From Bog-793 sp963803025 (lineage in GTDB: Bacteria > Actinomycetota > Acidimicrobiia > Acidimicrobiales > Bog-793): a stretch of 64,000 nucleotides of DNA. Where the stretch lies: NCBI GenBank assembly GCA_963803025.1, contig CAWDKZ010000001.1:1-64000 (forward strand), written 5' to 3'. A program made the translations under genes and the position numbers. The notes under the pieces were generated by a model. That model ran no database searches. It was given only the letters and a program-made list of their open reading frames with translations, and was not told the DNA's origin. Below, piece by piece: positions 49,842 to 58,787 of the stretch (its first letter is position 1; each line of letters opens with the position of its first letter).

Positions 49842-49867
49842 TCAAGGGTCCTGCGAGGATTGGTGCG

Positions 49868-50327
49868 ATGACCGACCAGGAGGCGCGGCGCAGGTCACGA
49901 CGACCTCGTCGGCGAGCTCTTAGAGGTGACCCGGCGCGTCCACCAGGTCGTGTCAGCGGTCGCCGCGCGCCACGACCTAACTCCCCAGCAGGTGGAGCTG
50001 CTGCGTATGCTCGACAAGCCGGTGTCGATGCGGGCGTTCGCCGAGGACCTGTTGTGCGACCCTTCGAACGTGACGGGTCTCGTCGACCGGGTCGAACGCC
50101 TCGGCCTCGTGGAGCGGGTGTCAGAGCCGCGGGACCGGCGAGTCCGGGTGCTCACCTTGACGGCGCGGGGCCGACGGCTCCGTGACCGGGTGAACCACGA
50201 CATCGCCCGCGGGGTTCGCGACGCGTTCGGACTGGCTCCGGACGACAGCCGCGAGGTCGCCCGGCTGCTGGGGACGATGCATCCGGAGCCTCACGGCCGC
50301 GGATGCGGCACCGACCCGAACCGCTGA
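49868..50327 (+). pseudogene. MarR-family regulator, apparently frameshifted near its 5' end
   Basis: The readable frame from a GTG at 49926 encodes 133 residues with a MarR winged helix: ARHDLTPQQVELLRML, RAFAEDLLCDPSNVTGLVDRVERLGLVERV and the wing SEPRDRRVRVLTLTARG. Helix 1 is cut, however: in-frame sequence upstream of that GTG reads GHDDLVGELLE, clearly part of the same helix, and a well-placed ATG at 49868 with a GAGGA ribosome binding site opens MTDQEARRR in another frame. Removing one base near 49886-49893 joins them. So either an indel error, real decay, or a shorter functional protein from the GTG. Confidence 0.7.
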
Positions 50328-51064
50328 CGAGACGTCACCCGCGTCGGGACGGGATCGGTGGGCCCGCCACGGACGATGTCGCGAGGGCGACCTTCCCTGC
50401 CCGCCCGAGCGGACACGACCGCCACACGCAACGAAGCCACCGGGCCTGGAAGTACTCAGCGGAAGGACTCAGCGGGAGTTACGTCAAAGCGACGGCGCGC
50501 CCTCGGCGATCCGCCCGACGACCGCTGTGAGCGGTTCAACTATGGGGGATAGTGGCACGGCGGTCGTCGGTGCGGATCGGTTCAACGATGGATCACCTGT
50601 CTGTGACCGTTCTGTGGAACCTATCGGCATCCGCTGAGAACGAAGAGGCGCGCTCGGCGCGCGATCGTGCGCGCAACCACCGTCGCGGTGACCGCGCGCG
50701 ATCTGGACCCGTGTGGGCCGGCGTCCCATCGTCAAGTCGTCTCGTCCGGGTCGGTCTTGTCGCCCTCGCCTGCTGAGACGTCTGCCGCGCTCGACGATGT
50801 CGGCAAGAACGTTGAACTGACACCGCGCCCGGGTGTCCGGCGGCGGAGCGATTCGGGCCGCGCGCATCCACCGCTCGGCTGGCCGGCCGACCCGCCGTGT
50901 CGAAGGCACGCCCGACGATGTCCGGCGCAGTCGCGACTTCGTGTCCCGTGCCTCCCGATTGCCAGCTCGGGTGGGTACCCGCCTGGCGCGCCCGATCGCG
51001 ATCGGGCCGGGCAGGCGCTCCTCGCCTCGGTCACACGAGGAGCGCTCGCGGCGCGGCGGCCCAG
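50328..51064. other. Intergenic stretch without a supported gene
   Basis: About 740 bases between marR and the convergent ANTAR gene. CGGTTCAACTATGG and CGGTTCAACGATGG near 50527-50590 are similar direct copies. No coding frame has supporting motifs. Confidence 0.45.
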
Positions 51065-51661
51065 CTAGGGCGTGAGTGATCCGTCGGCGATCGCTTGCGC
51101 CGTCCCGCGGATCGTCTGTCCACGATCCTTGGCAGCCTTCTCGATGAAAGCGAACGCTTCGGGCTCGGTCATGGCGTGGTCGTCCATCAGCAGGCCCTTG
51201 GCGCGGTCGACGGCGAGCCGCGTCTCCCGGCGCTGGGCCTGACCCATCTCGTCGCCGCTCATCGTCGCGAACTCCGCCTCGAGCGCCTGGGCCTCGGCGA
51301 AACGCCCGAGCGCAACCTCGATCGCCGGCAGGAGCTCCTCTCGCTGGAACGGCTTCACGAGGTAGGCCTGCGCGCCGACGTCACGGGCGCGCTCGATGAA
51401 GTTGCGCTCGCTGAAAGCGGTGAGGATGACGACGGCCGTGCGCACCGACGAGTGGATCGCCGCGGCCGCCTGCAACCCGTCCATCCCGGGCATCTTGATG
51501 TCCAAGATGACGAGATCAGGTCGCAGCTTGCGAACGAGCTCGACCGCCTCGTCGCCGCGGCCGGTCGAGCCGACGACATCGAAGCCCTCCTCTGCGAGGA
51601 TCTCGCAAAGGTCGAGCCGGACGACGGCCTCGTCCTCGGCGATCACTACGCTCCTAGCCAC
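51065..51661 (-). CDS. pdtaR: ANTAR-domain response regulator (PdtaR-like)
   Basis: A 198-residue two-domain protein. The receiver (1-120) has the acidic pair in VVIAEDEAVVRLDL, the phosphorylated Asp in LVILDIKMPGMDGL and the conserved Lys in AYLVKPFQ. The C-terminal ANTAR domain (about 125-190) has the alternating AVDRAKGLLMDDHAMTEPEAF helix pattern that binds tandem RNA hairpins and prevents transcription termination. In mycobacteria PdtaR works with the kinase PdtaS; no kinase is nearby. It reads downstream of a coiled-coil gene and menC. Confidence 0.9.
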   Translation of the reverse strand: MARSVVIAEDEAVVRLDLCEILAEEGFDVVGSTGRGDEAVELVRKLRPDLVILDIKMPGMDGLQAAAAIHSSVRTAVVILTAFSERNFIERARDVGAQAYLVKPFQREELLPAIEVALGRFAEAQALEAEFATMSGDEMGQAQRRETRLAVDRAKGLLMDDHAMTEPEAFAFIEKAAKDRGQTIRGTAQAIADGSLTP

Positions 51662-51757
51662 CTGTCGCCCCCTTCCACCTCGTGCCGGCAGTTACCGGAA
51701 TCGACTTCGTTCGCATGGCTGGCGCCGTCGTCCGACCGCGCCGATCAGGACTGGACG

Positions 51758-52060
51758 CTAGACGAGGAGCTCGCCGATCAGTTGATCCTGTGCCCGCTCG
51801 AGTTCGGCGATGGCCCGCCGCGCCGTGTCACGGGTGCGCGCCATCTGGTCGGCGTGGCGCTGCGCCTCGGACCAGGCCTGGACGGCGAGCGGCGTCTCAG
51901 CGACGATGGCGCGCACCTTCGCCTCCTCGGCCTGCTCGGCGAGCGCGTCGGACTGCGCCTCGATCACCTCGAGCTCCGAACGGGCCCGGTCGAGCCGCGC
52001 CGAGACGTCGAACAGCCGCCGCTCGGTGCGCTGGCGGCGATCGGTGAGACCCGGCCGCAT
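51758..52060 (-). CDS. Small coiled-coil protein, function unknown
   Basis: A 100-residue protein that is almost entirely amphipathic helix: RRLFDVSARLDRARSELEVIE, then ALAEQAEEAKVRAIVAE and QRHADQMARTRDTARRAIAEL repeat hydrophobic residues at heptad spacing. No transmembrane segment or signal. It lies 10 bases after menC in the same direction and 96 bases before pdtaR. No named family recognised; a scaffold or a partner of the adjacent ANTAR regulator is possible but unsupported. Confidence 0.65.
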   Translation of the reverse strand: MRPGLTDRRQRTERRLFDVSARLDRARSELEVIEAQSDALAEQAEEAKVRAIVAETPLAVQAWSEAQRHADQMARTRDTARRAIAELERAQDQLIGELLV

Positions 52061-52070
52061 GGCGGTCAGT

Positions 52071-53198
52071 CTACGACGGCCGGAAGACCCGGCACCTCAC
52101 GGCAGCGGCCGCCACGACCTCGCGGTCGATCTCGACGCCGAGGCCCGGTCCCGTCGGCACGCGCAGCTCGCCGTCGACGAGTTCGTGCGGCCCCGTGATG
52201 TCGGGCCGGAAGTAGCGGTCACTAGCCCCGAGATCGCCCGACAGGTCGAATCCGTCGAGGGCGCCGACCGCGATCGCGGCAGCGCGTCCGAGCCCCGCCT
52301 CGAGCATCCCCCCGATCGACAGGTGCACGCCGGCCCCGACGCAGCGATCATGGACCCGCACCGCGGCGGCGATCCCCCCGAGACGGGCCGGCTTCACGGC
52401 CACCCCCGAGCAAGCGCCGACCGCGAGCGCGGCTTCGAGCGCGTCGGGCGAGTCGATCGACTCGTCGAGGACGACCGGGGTCGCGAGCTCGGCGACGAGG
52501 CGCGCCGATCCGACGAGGTCGCGCGCCGCGAGCGGCTGTTCGATCGCCGCGAGACCGAGGGAGTCGATCGCGACGAGTGCCGCCCGGTGCGCCGGGTTCG
52601 ACAGGTCGTACGAGCCGTTGGCGTCGGCGACGATGGTCGCGTCGGGCAGCTCCCGGCGCACGGCGACGAGCGGTCCGACGTCGCGGCCCGGGGCGATCTT
52701 CAGCTTCACCCGCTTGTACCCAGCCTCAACCGCGGCGCGCGCGGCAGCGACGACCGAGGAGACGCCTCCGAGCCCGACCGTCGCGCCGGCGGGGATCCTC
52801 GGGCGCGTGACCCCGATCTGCGCGGCCAGGGAAAGTCCGCGCGAGCGCAATTCGGCGTCGAGCAACGCCATCTCGAGGGCGGCTTTCGCCATCGCGTTGC
52901 CCGGGACGACGTCCAGCCGCGCGCGCGCCTCTCGCGCTGTCCCGAGCTCGGCGGCCCGACCGGCGCGGCCGAAGAGCAACGGGATGAGGCGTTCGGCGAG
53001 GACGGTCTCCGCCCCGTCGGCGTACTCGACGGTGTACTTCGGCTTCTCGAGCGCGGCACACTCGCCGTCTCCCCCGCCATCGTCGGTCTCGACGCGCACG
53101 AGAACGACCGGGCGGTTTCGGTGCGTGCCCGTCGCCGTCGCGAGCGGCGTCACGAGCACGAGGTCGAGCCGACGGAGCTCCACGGCCTGGACCCTCAT
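52071..53198 (-). CDS. menC: o-Succinylbenzoate synthase (enolase superfamily)
   Basis: A 375-residue enolase-superfamily enzyme. The KxK motif lies in KRVKLKIAPG near residue 168, metal ligands are in TIVADANGSY, AAIEQPL and VVLDESI, and the second catalytic Lys is in GVAVKPARLGG near 265. This layout fits MenC, which dehydrates SHCHC to o-succinylbenzoate in menaquinone synthesis, though N-acylamino-acid racemases share it. No other men gene is within view, so the assignment relies on sequence pattern. It ends just before the coiled-coil gene. Confidence 0.82.
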   Translation of the reverse strand: MRVQAVELRRLDLVLVTPLATATGTHRNRPVVLVRVETDDGGGDGECAALEKPKYTVEYADGAETVLAERLIPLLFGRAGRAAELGTAREARARLDVVPGNAMAKAALEMALLDAELRSRGLSLAAQIGVTRPRIPAGATVGLGGVSSVVAAARAAVEAGYKRVKLKIAPGRDVGPLVAVRRELPDATIVADANGSYDLSNPAHRAALVAIDSLGLAAIEQPLAARDLVGSARLVAELATPVVLDESIDSPDALEAALAVGACSGVAVKPARLGGIAAAVRVHDRCVGAGVHLSIGGMLEAGLGRAAAIAVGALDGFDLSGDLGASDRYFRPDITGPHELVDGELRVPTGPGLGVEIDREVVAAAAVRCRVFRPS

Positions 53199-53289
53199 CG
53201 CGCCAGGTTCGCGCGACGAATGCGCACGCGTCAGGGAACGGGCGTTCTCCGCTCGATAGCCTGGGACCGTCGGCGGCGGCGACCGTCGG

Positions 53290-53372
<83 letters not shown>

Positions 53373-53435
53373 CCCTTCCAGCCCAGTTCAGGGCGCTAAT
53401 GATCGGGCCGGAAGGGGCGTTTGGTCACAAGTTGG

Positions 53436-54608
53436 TCACAACGCCTCGTCGACCATCGCCGCGACAGCGCTCGCAGCCTGCGATCCGGCTTGCTCGAACA
53501 GGTGGCCGTAGCGGTCGAGCGTGAAGCTCGCCGACGCGTGCCCGAGTCGACGGGCGATCAGTAGCGGCTGCTCCCCCGCCGCGATCAGGTGGGCGACGTG
53601 AGAGTGCCTGAGATCGTGGAAGCGGATTCGCGGCAAGACCGACCGAGCGACCCTGCGATCAAACACCTTGGCTACCGACTCGGGATCGAGGGGCGAGCCG
53701 TCGGGCTGCGCGAAGAGGAGATCGTGGTCCCGGTAGCCAGCGCCGATCAGCAGGCGCGTCTCGGCTTGGCGACGACGGTGCGCTCGGAGCGCGGCCACGG
53801 TCCCGGCGTCGAGGTCGATCGTGCGGCGCCCGTGGTCCGTCTTGGTCCGGTCGCTAAAGATCAGCTTGCCGCCGAGGGTCGTTAGTTGCTGGCGAACGCG
53901 CAGCCGCGCCTTGTCGAGATCCAGGTCGGCCCAACGCAGCCCGCAGACCTCGCCGCGCCTCATGCCCGTCATCGCGGCCACGCGGAACAGCGGGGCGAGA
54001 TCATCCTCAGCGGTGAACTGGAGAAACGTCCGGAGCTGCGCGGGGGTCCACCATGACATCTCGGGCGCTCGTGCCGACTTCGCCGAAGGCGGGCTCGATT
54101 CGGTCGCGACGTTGCGCGCCAGCTCGTGCTTACGTACCGCGTCGCCGAGTGCCTTCTGGATGACGACGTGAACGTACCGAACCGAACGCGGACTGAGCCC
54201 ACCTTGTCGCTCACGCCGCCCGGACGCGAGCAAGTCGCTGTAAAGGCGATCGAAGTCACCCGCGGTGAGCTGGTCGAGCTGACGCCTACCGAGCACGGGG
54301 GTCACGTAGAGGAGGCATCGCCGGTAGCCGTCGATCGTCGACGGTCGCAGCCCGGTCGTCGGGAGACCGGCCAGCCATCCCGACAGGTACTCGTCGAGGG
54401 TGCGCCTCGCGGGTGGAACGAAGGTGCGCTCATCGACACTGTGCCGAAGGCGGTTGATTTCAGCCTGCGCCGCTTTCTTGGTCGGGAACCCGCGACGGCG
54501 CGCCTGGTGGCGCCGGCCGTCCGGCCCAGCGCCCACGTCGCAAACGAACCACCACGTTCCGGTTCGCTCGTCTTTGCGCGGTCCTGCGCTCGCTGCCCTC
54601 TTGGTCAT
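53436..54608 (-). CDS. int: Tyrosine recombinase / integrase
   Basis: A 390-residue phage-type integrase. The N-terminal 60 residues hold an AP2-like arm-binding segment (GTWWFVCDVGAGPDGRRHQ, FPTKKAAQAEIN), then a SAM-like core-binding domain (about 65-165) and the catalytic domain. Catalytic residues seen: Arg in MTGMRRGEVCGLRW, the HxxR in RFHDLRHSHVAHL, His in LGHAS and the nucleophile in TLDRYGHL. The ATG at 54608 is chosen for its GAGGAAG ribosome binding site; it overlaps the stop of the upstream gene as ATGA. It points towards tRNA-Leu, the classic tRNA-site layout. Confidence 0.95.
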   Translation of the reverse strand: MTKRAASAGPRKDERTGTWWFVCDVGAGPDGRRHQARRRGFPTKKAAQAEINRLRHSVDERTFVPPARRTLDEYLSGWLAGLPTTGLRPSTIDGYRRCLLYVTPVLGRRQLDQLTAGDFDRLYSDLLASGRRERQGGLSPRSVRYVHVVIQKALGDAVRKHELARNVATESSPPSAKSARAPEMSWWTPAQLRTFLQFTAEDDLAPLFRVAAMTGMRRGEVCGLRWADLDLDKARLRVRQQLTTLGGKLIFSDRTKTDHGRRTIDLDAGTVAALRAHRRRQAETRLLIGAGYRDHDLLFAQPDGSPLDPESVAKVFDRRVARSVLPRIRFHDLRHSHVAHLIAAGEQPLLIARRLGHASASFTLDRYGHLFEQAGSQAASAVAAMVDEAL

Positions 54609-55135
54609 CGCTTCCTCGCCTTCTTGTCGTGATCCACGGTTATGCCGGAGTCGAACGCTCGCCGGCGCGTCCAACATGAGCCGGGCCGAGCATCCCTTTC
54701 TTGCGAGCCTCGACGAGCAGCTTGGCCACGTAGGTCCTTGAATAAATGAGGCCACGTCGCCGCGAGTTCGAGTTTCACCGCTTCCCGCGGCGCCCGGTCT
54801 GGCCAGGTGCCGGTGAGCGCCTCGCGATAAATGTCGACGACCTCGCGGAGTAGCGAGTCCTTGTCGTTGGCTCGCGGCCGACGCTCGGGCTGAGCAAGAT
54901 CGCGCATGACCTTGAGCGCCGCGACCGATATGGGCGGATCGCTGTAGTCCCCTGGCTCGCGTACCTGTAGCCGTGCCCTGACCGCTTCGGGCTGACGGGC
55001 GACGTCTTCGGCTTCCCAGCCTGGCGGTCGGGCACGCATTCTCGCGAACAGCACGGCAGGATCATCTTCGGCCGGGTCCTGTACTTGCATAAGCGACTGC
55101 GCTGAGGCGACGAGCAGCTTTGCACATGTGCGCAC
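54605..55135 (-). CDS. Unknown protein coupled to the integrase
   Basis: Up to 176 residues from a GTG at 55135, or 161 from the ATG at 55090. It is hydrophilic, with AVLFARMRARPPGWEAEDVA and an ISVAALKVMRDLAQPERRPRAN region, and a basic, arginine-rich C-terminus. No family is recognised. Its stop overlaps the integrase start as ATGA, so the two are translated together; it might modulate recombination direction or be an inactivated replication or regulatory protein. Neither can be shown from sequence. Confidence 0.6.
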   Translation of the reverse strand: MRTCAKLLVASAQSLMQVQDPAEDDPAVLFARMRARPPGWEAEDVARQPEAVRARLQVREPGDYSDPPISVAALKVMRDLAQPERRPRANDKDSLLREVVDIYREALTGTWPDRAPREAVKLELAATWPHLFKDLRGQAARRGSQERDARPGSCWTRRRAFDSGITVDHDKKARKR

Positions 55136-55326
55136 CTCGGCATCCCATCACGCGCGAACCGCTCGTCCGCCGGACGTCGCATCGCTCAGACCGGGTCACG
55201 ACCCGATCTCCCCGGCGGGAGTGCCAGGCGGTACGGCTCTCACCACTTCCCAGCCCTGTGCAGTCGACAGCATATGGCAAGGCTACACCATCCTCCAATC
55301 AACCGTGACCTCTTAGGCATCAGGCC

Positions 55327-55340
55327 AGCTGTACACAGCT
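55327..55340. promoter_or_regulatory. Small palindrome in the int/xis divergent control region
   Basis: AGCTG-TACA-CAGCT, a perfect inverted repeat, lies in the 285-base region between the divergent int-side and xis-side genes. A position like this suits a switch regulator, but the site is short. Confidence 0.35.
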
Positions 55341-55423
55341 ATTAGGGCGATCGTACATGACAGTGAGCATTACCCTGCCACTCAGGACCGGCCGCAGCGG
55401 TCCATCAGTGGAGAGGTGGAGTG

Positions 55424-55615
55424 ATGGAGATACTGAGCGTCTCCGTGGCTGAGGCTGCCACGGCGTTGGGAATCAGCGAGACCCTTATCCGTGAATTGAT
55501 CGCTAATGGGGAGCTGCCTGCCGTACGCGCCGGGAAACGCGTACTGGTGCCCGTGCAGGGGCTTCGCGACTACTCGGCTGGTTTGGAGACCGAACGGGTC
55601 GCGGGGCAAGGATGA
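55424..55615 (+). CDS. Excisionase/AlpA-type HTH protein 1
   Basis: A 63-residue DNA-binding protein with a MerR-like helix-turn-helix: SVAEAATALGISETLIRELI, then ELPAVRAGKRVLVPVQGLRDYS as the wing. This is the standard excisionase-type fold, used to bend att DNA or to activate element genes. A GAGAGGTGG ribosome binding site precedes the ATG at 55424; a GTG one codon earlier is also possible. Its stop overlaps the next gene's start (ATGA). It opens the rightward operon of the element. Confidence 0.85.
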   Translation: MEILSVSVAEAATALGISETLIRELIANGELPAVRAGKRVLVPVQGLRDYSAGLETERVAGQG

Positions 55616-55980
55616 CCGACGACGACGCGGCCCCGACCGTGAGCCGTGTCATGAGCCGAATTCCGGACCCTCAGGAGCGGCCGACCGTCTCCGTCGAGGA
55701 GGCCGGCACCTGGTTCGGTCTCGGCCGCAGCGCCGCGTACGTGGCCGCGGCACGAGGGGAGCTTCCGACCCTGCGATTTAACGGGCACACCTTGAGGGTG
55801 CCGGTCGCTGCGGCGCGGACGCTGCTCGGACTGCCGATGAGCGACGAGCCCGTTCGAATGTCGGACGAACCGGCCGAGTCGTGTGACCGCGCTGTGACCA
55901 GCCGGACAGACTCGCTGGTGGGCGCACTCGTTTCCGCCCCGCGCGGGACTGAGAATCGCACGCCAAGGGGAAGGCAATGA
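55612..55980 (+). CDS. Excisionase/AlpA-type HTH protein 2
   Basis: A 122-residue protein. Residues about 25-75 repeat the excisionase pattern: TVSVEEAGTWFGLGRSAAYVAAARGELPTLRFNGHTLRVP (shown in parts). A polar tail of about 45 residues follows, with no further motif. Start overlaps the stop of HTH protein 1 as ATGA, so the two are made together and could act as a pair with different half-site preferences. Two such genes in tandem upstream of a replication gene is unusual. Confidence 0.75.
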   Translation: MTDDDAAPTVSRVMSRIPDPQERPTVSVEEAGTWFGLGRSAAYVAAARGELPTLRFNGHTLRVPVAAARTLLGLPMSDEPVRMSDEPAESCDRAVTSRTDSLVGALVSAPRGTENRTPRGRQ

Positions 55981-56099
55981 CCTCGACGCGACCCAGCGCT
56001 GGACGATCTCGACGCCCTGCTCGAAGCCGGTCGACGCCCGGCCATCAGGTAATGCGCGCGCCGCCCGCCTAGATCGACGCCTTCAGGACCGGTGACCAC

Positions 56100-56333
56100 G
56101 TGATCACTCTGCCGAGCGTCCGGCCGACGCAGTTCGCGTCCCGGTCCGGGCACGTCGCGGCTCTCAATGCCCGCGATAGCGAGATCGGCGTCACCTTTGG
56201 CGGCGAGCGCTCGCACGATGTCGCGGTGTGGTTTCAACCCGACGAGGTAGCCGTCGTCAAGGCAGGGCAGAGCCTCTCTGTTAGCCGCAGTGGCTCCGCG
56301 AGCCCGTCCGTGGTGATTCGGGGTGCGCCGTGA
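56100..56333 (+). CDS. Small protein upstream of rep, function unknown
   Basis: A 77-residue frame from a GTG at 56100. It alternates short hydrophobic strands and charged turns (FASRSGHVAALNARDSEIGVT and AVWFQPDEVAVVKAGQSLSV in parts), suggesting a small beta-rich domain. No family recognised. Its stop overlaps the rep start as GTGA, which argues that it is translated. Confidence 0.5.
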   Translation: MITLPSVRPTQFASRSGHVAALNARDSEIGVTFGGERSHDVAVWFQPDEVAVVKAGQSLSVSRSGSASPSVVIRGAP

Positions 56334-57625
56334 GTGCCGATCGCCCTGAACTCAGCGACGTCGACCTCCAACTCACCGCAAAGACCAAGACCGTGAGCGC
56401 GCCGTCGCCCTGTCGGATCATGCGGTCCAAGCGCGCCAGCGAGGTCAAGCCGCAGCGGATCGTCTGGCTGTGGCCGGGTTGGCTACCGGCCGGACGGCTG
56501 GCACTCCTCGGCGGTCGACCCGGCGACGGCAAGTCGTCCGTCACGATCGACCTGGCGGCACGGCTCTCGACGGGCTCGCCCCTGCCCGACGGCTATCGCC
56601 CGCCCGCGCCCCTGACGGTGCTGATTCTCAGTGGCGAGGATGACCCCGCCGACACCATCGTGCCCAGACTCCTCGCCGCCGGAGCCAACCTCGAACGCGT
56701 CGTCATCGCCAACGGCACCGTCGTCGACACCGAGACGGGCATCGCCCGCCCGTGGATTCTCCCCGCCGACGTGCCGGAGCTGGCGAACCTCGTCCACGAG
56801 AACGCCGTCGACCTCTGCGTCATCGACCCGCTGGCCGCCTTCGTCGCGACAGCGGTCGACACTCACCGCGATGCCGCCGTGCGGTCGATGTTGCTCCCCT
56901 TGTCGACGATGGCCCGCCACGAGAAGTGCGCGGTGATCGGCGTCCGGCACCATCGGAAAGGTGGTGCCCTCGACGCCCGCGACGCCGGCACCGGGTCCGT
57001 CGCCTTCACGGCCGCCGCCCGCATTGAATGGGTGGCCGGTCGCGACCCCGAGGACCCCGGACGTCGCGTCCTCGCCGTCGCCAAGACGAACATCGCCGCC
57101 GTCCCACCGTCACGGCTCTACCGGCTCGTCGCGGCCGAAGGCGAGTTCGACACGGTCGCGGTGAGATGGGAGGGCACGTCGACCGTCACCGCCAATGAGC
57201 TCGCTAGTGGCCCGGTGAGCGCCGAGGAGCGGTCCGAGCTTGACGAGGCGGTCGAATTCCTGCGCGAGGTGCTCGCGGCTGGTCCAGTCGAGGCGAACGT
57301 CGTCAAGCGCCAGGCCCACGCGGCCGACATCTCCGAAAAAGGATCACTGAGACGAGCGAAAGATCGGCTCAAAGTTCGATCTCGCAAGCTGCCGGACGGC
57401 CCGTGGGTGTGGAGGCTGCACGACCAAGATGAGCACCGTTCAGCAGAAGGTGCGATGCAATCCGAGCACGCTCACCTTGCTCCCCTTGCTCCCCTTGCTC
57501 ATCTTCCCTGGTCAGAGAGAGAGAGAGATAGATGGAGAACTCACCCGAGAGAACACCGAAGGTGTGCAAGATTTGCAAGATGCGGGGTTCTTAGATACTG
57601 CACATCTTTCCTGCTCGGACGGTGA
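56330..57625 (+). CDS. RepA-like AAA replicative helicase of the element
   Basis: A 431-residue protein of the RepA/AAA_25 family, RecA-fold helicases that load at plasmid or element origins. Walker A is LLGGRPGDGKSSV near residue 61, LTVLILSGEDDPADTIVPRL marks the next motif, Walker B is VDLCVIDPLAAF near 165, and CAVIGVRHHRKGG near 205 is the sensor-like motif. Residues about 295-365 form a winged helix (VKRQAHAADISEKGSLRRAK, LPDGPWVWRL). The last 40 residues, after repeats at 57476-57528, look frame-shifted. It is the only clear replication gene of the element. Confidence 0.85.
   Translation: MSADRPELSDVDLQLTAKTKTVSAPSPCRIMRSKRASEVKPQRIVWLWPGWLPAGRLALLGGRPGDGKSSVTIDLAARLSTGSPLPDGYRPPAPLTVLILSGEDDPADTIVPRLLAAGANLERVVIANGTVVDTETGIARPWILPADVPELANLVHENAVDLCVIDPLAAFVATAVDTHRDAAVRSMLLPLSTMARHEKCAVIGVRHHRKGGALDARDAGTGSVAFTAAARIEWVAGRDPEDPGRRVLAVAKTNIAAVPPSRLYRLVAAEGEFDTVAVRWEGTSTVTANELASGPVSAEERSELDEAVEFLREVLAAGPVEANVVKRQAHAADISEKGSLRRAKDRLKVRSRKLPDGPWVWRLHDQDEHRSAEGAMQSEHAHLAPLAPLAHLPWSERERDRWRTHPREHRRCARFARCGVLRYCTSFLLGR
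57476..57528. repeat. Nine-base tandem and GA microsatellite in the rep 3' end
   Basis: Three copies of a CTTGCTCCC-type unit (57476-57502) are followed by an AG run of about eight units (57514-57528). The first keeps the reading frame; the second is dinucleotide and could shift it. In an alternative frame after the AG run, about 90 acidic, protein-like codons continue to near 57715. Confidence 0.7.
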
Positions 57626-57970
57626 ACCCACGCCCACCGATGACAACCTCGCCGAGTGGGACACAGTGGACACGCCGGAGGCTGAAGACCTCGACACGCT
57701 CGCCACCAAACCTCCGCGGGCGCGGCGGCCTTCACACGCCGGCGTGAGGCTCCGCGGGCCTGGCACGCCGAGGTTAAGCGTCCTCAAGGAGCAGGGGCCC
57801 TCAGCACGGCGATCCGCGTCGCGGGTCTGAACGAGGACGAGACGCTCGCCTTGTGCGAGCAGGTGACTGGGCGCGTGCTTCGGTCGCGGGACGACCTGAA
57901 CGTCGATGAGCACGGGCCGTGTTGGCTGAGTTGATCGCCCGACACGGGGTGAGCGTGTCGTAACCGGCGC

Positions 57971-58175
57971 GCCGATACCAACCAGCCCGCGATCGAGTTC
58001 GCTAGCGCGTTCCTCGCCAAGTGCCTCGACAACGGCGCGCAATCTGTCGAGACGATCACGAGGCAGGCACCCCCGTGCTGTGGGATCAGCGAGGCGACCC
58101 TGAGACGGGCGAAGACCACGCTCCGGGTGCGAGCGACCAAGACGCCTGAGGGTCCGTGGCAATGGGAGCTCCGCG
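57971..58175 (+). pseudogene. Decayed second copy of the RepA C-terminal winged helix
   Basis: The frame reads AIEFASAFLAKCLDNGAQSV, then GISEATLRRAKTTLRVRA and TPEGPWQWEL. It follows the intact rep gene's AVEFLREVLAAGPVEANVV, DISEKGSLRRAKDRLKVRS and LPDGPWVWRL closely, but there is no ATPase domain upstream in frame. It is therefore a truncated, diverged homologue, not a recent tandem duplicate, perhaps from a second element nested at the same place. Confidence 0.75.
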
Positions 58176-58787
58176 AAGGCGCTCACACGTGGAGCAGCAA
58201 AGACATTAAATCACGCGTGTCGCATCGTCAGTCATCACGACCCGCGGAGGCGATTGGTCAGATCGAGTCGTCTTTCCCGTGGGCCAGCCGCGAGCAACAC
58301 GACCGGATCACGGCGCTGTCGGCCCGAGTCGGATTTGAGGCGTCGAGCGCCTGCTACACCGAGGCCGTCGGTCACCCAATCAGTGAGCTGCGAACCGTGA
58401 CCGCCGCGCGAGGCCGACAAGTGGATCGCGGCCCTGAAAAAGCGAGCGCAGCGGTGAAACCGGGCCTGTCGCTCGACGTAGCGCTGGCAGTCCAGATCCG
58501 AAAGCACCCGCCTATGAGGACAGGGAGGCAGGCCGCGACCCGCTGCCTAACCTCAGGCGCTCGCTCACAGTGTTCGCACCCGAGGACGCCTTCGCAGCGC
58601 TCGACGTCGCTGTCGACGCTCTCCTACGGGCGACGGAAGGCGACCTCGATAAGCTCGTGGGTGCGCTGTGGCTCGACGACGATCTCGCCGACGACGCCGA
58701 CGCCTTTGCCACCGGAGTAACCGGACCATGAGCGCGGGCAGATTTTCGACGCTGGGCAGCCGTACTAACCGCGCCACCCGCCGAGCA
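58176..58787. other. No supported gene after the rep remnant
   Basis: About 610 bases that continue the decayed rep copy for a few codons and then lose protein character. Open frames are rich in Arg, Ser and Pro without motifs. Nothing else recognised. Confidence 0.4.

Noticed and set aside
58127..58720. A 197-residue gene
   Set aside because: Its first residues are the tail of a decayed rep winged helix and the remainder has no protein character; it is treated as part of a pseudogene.
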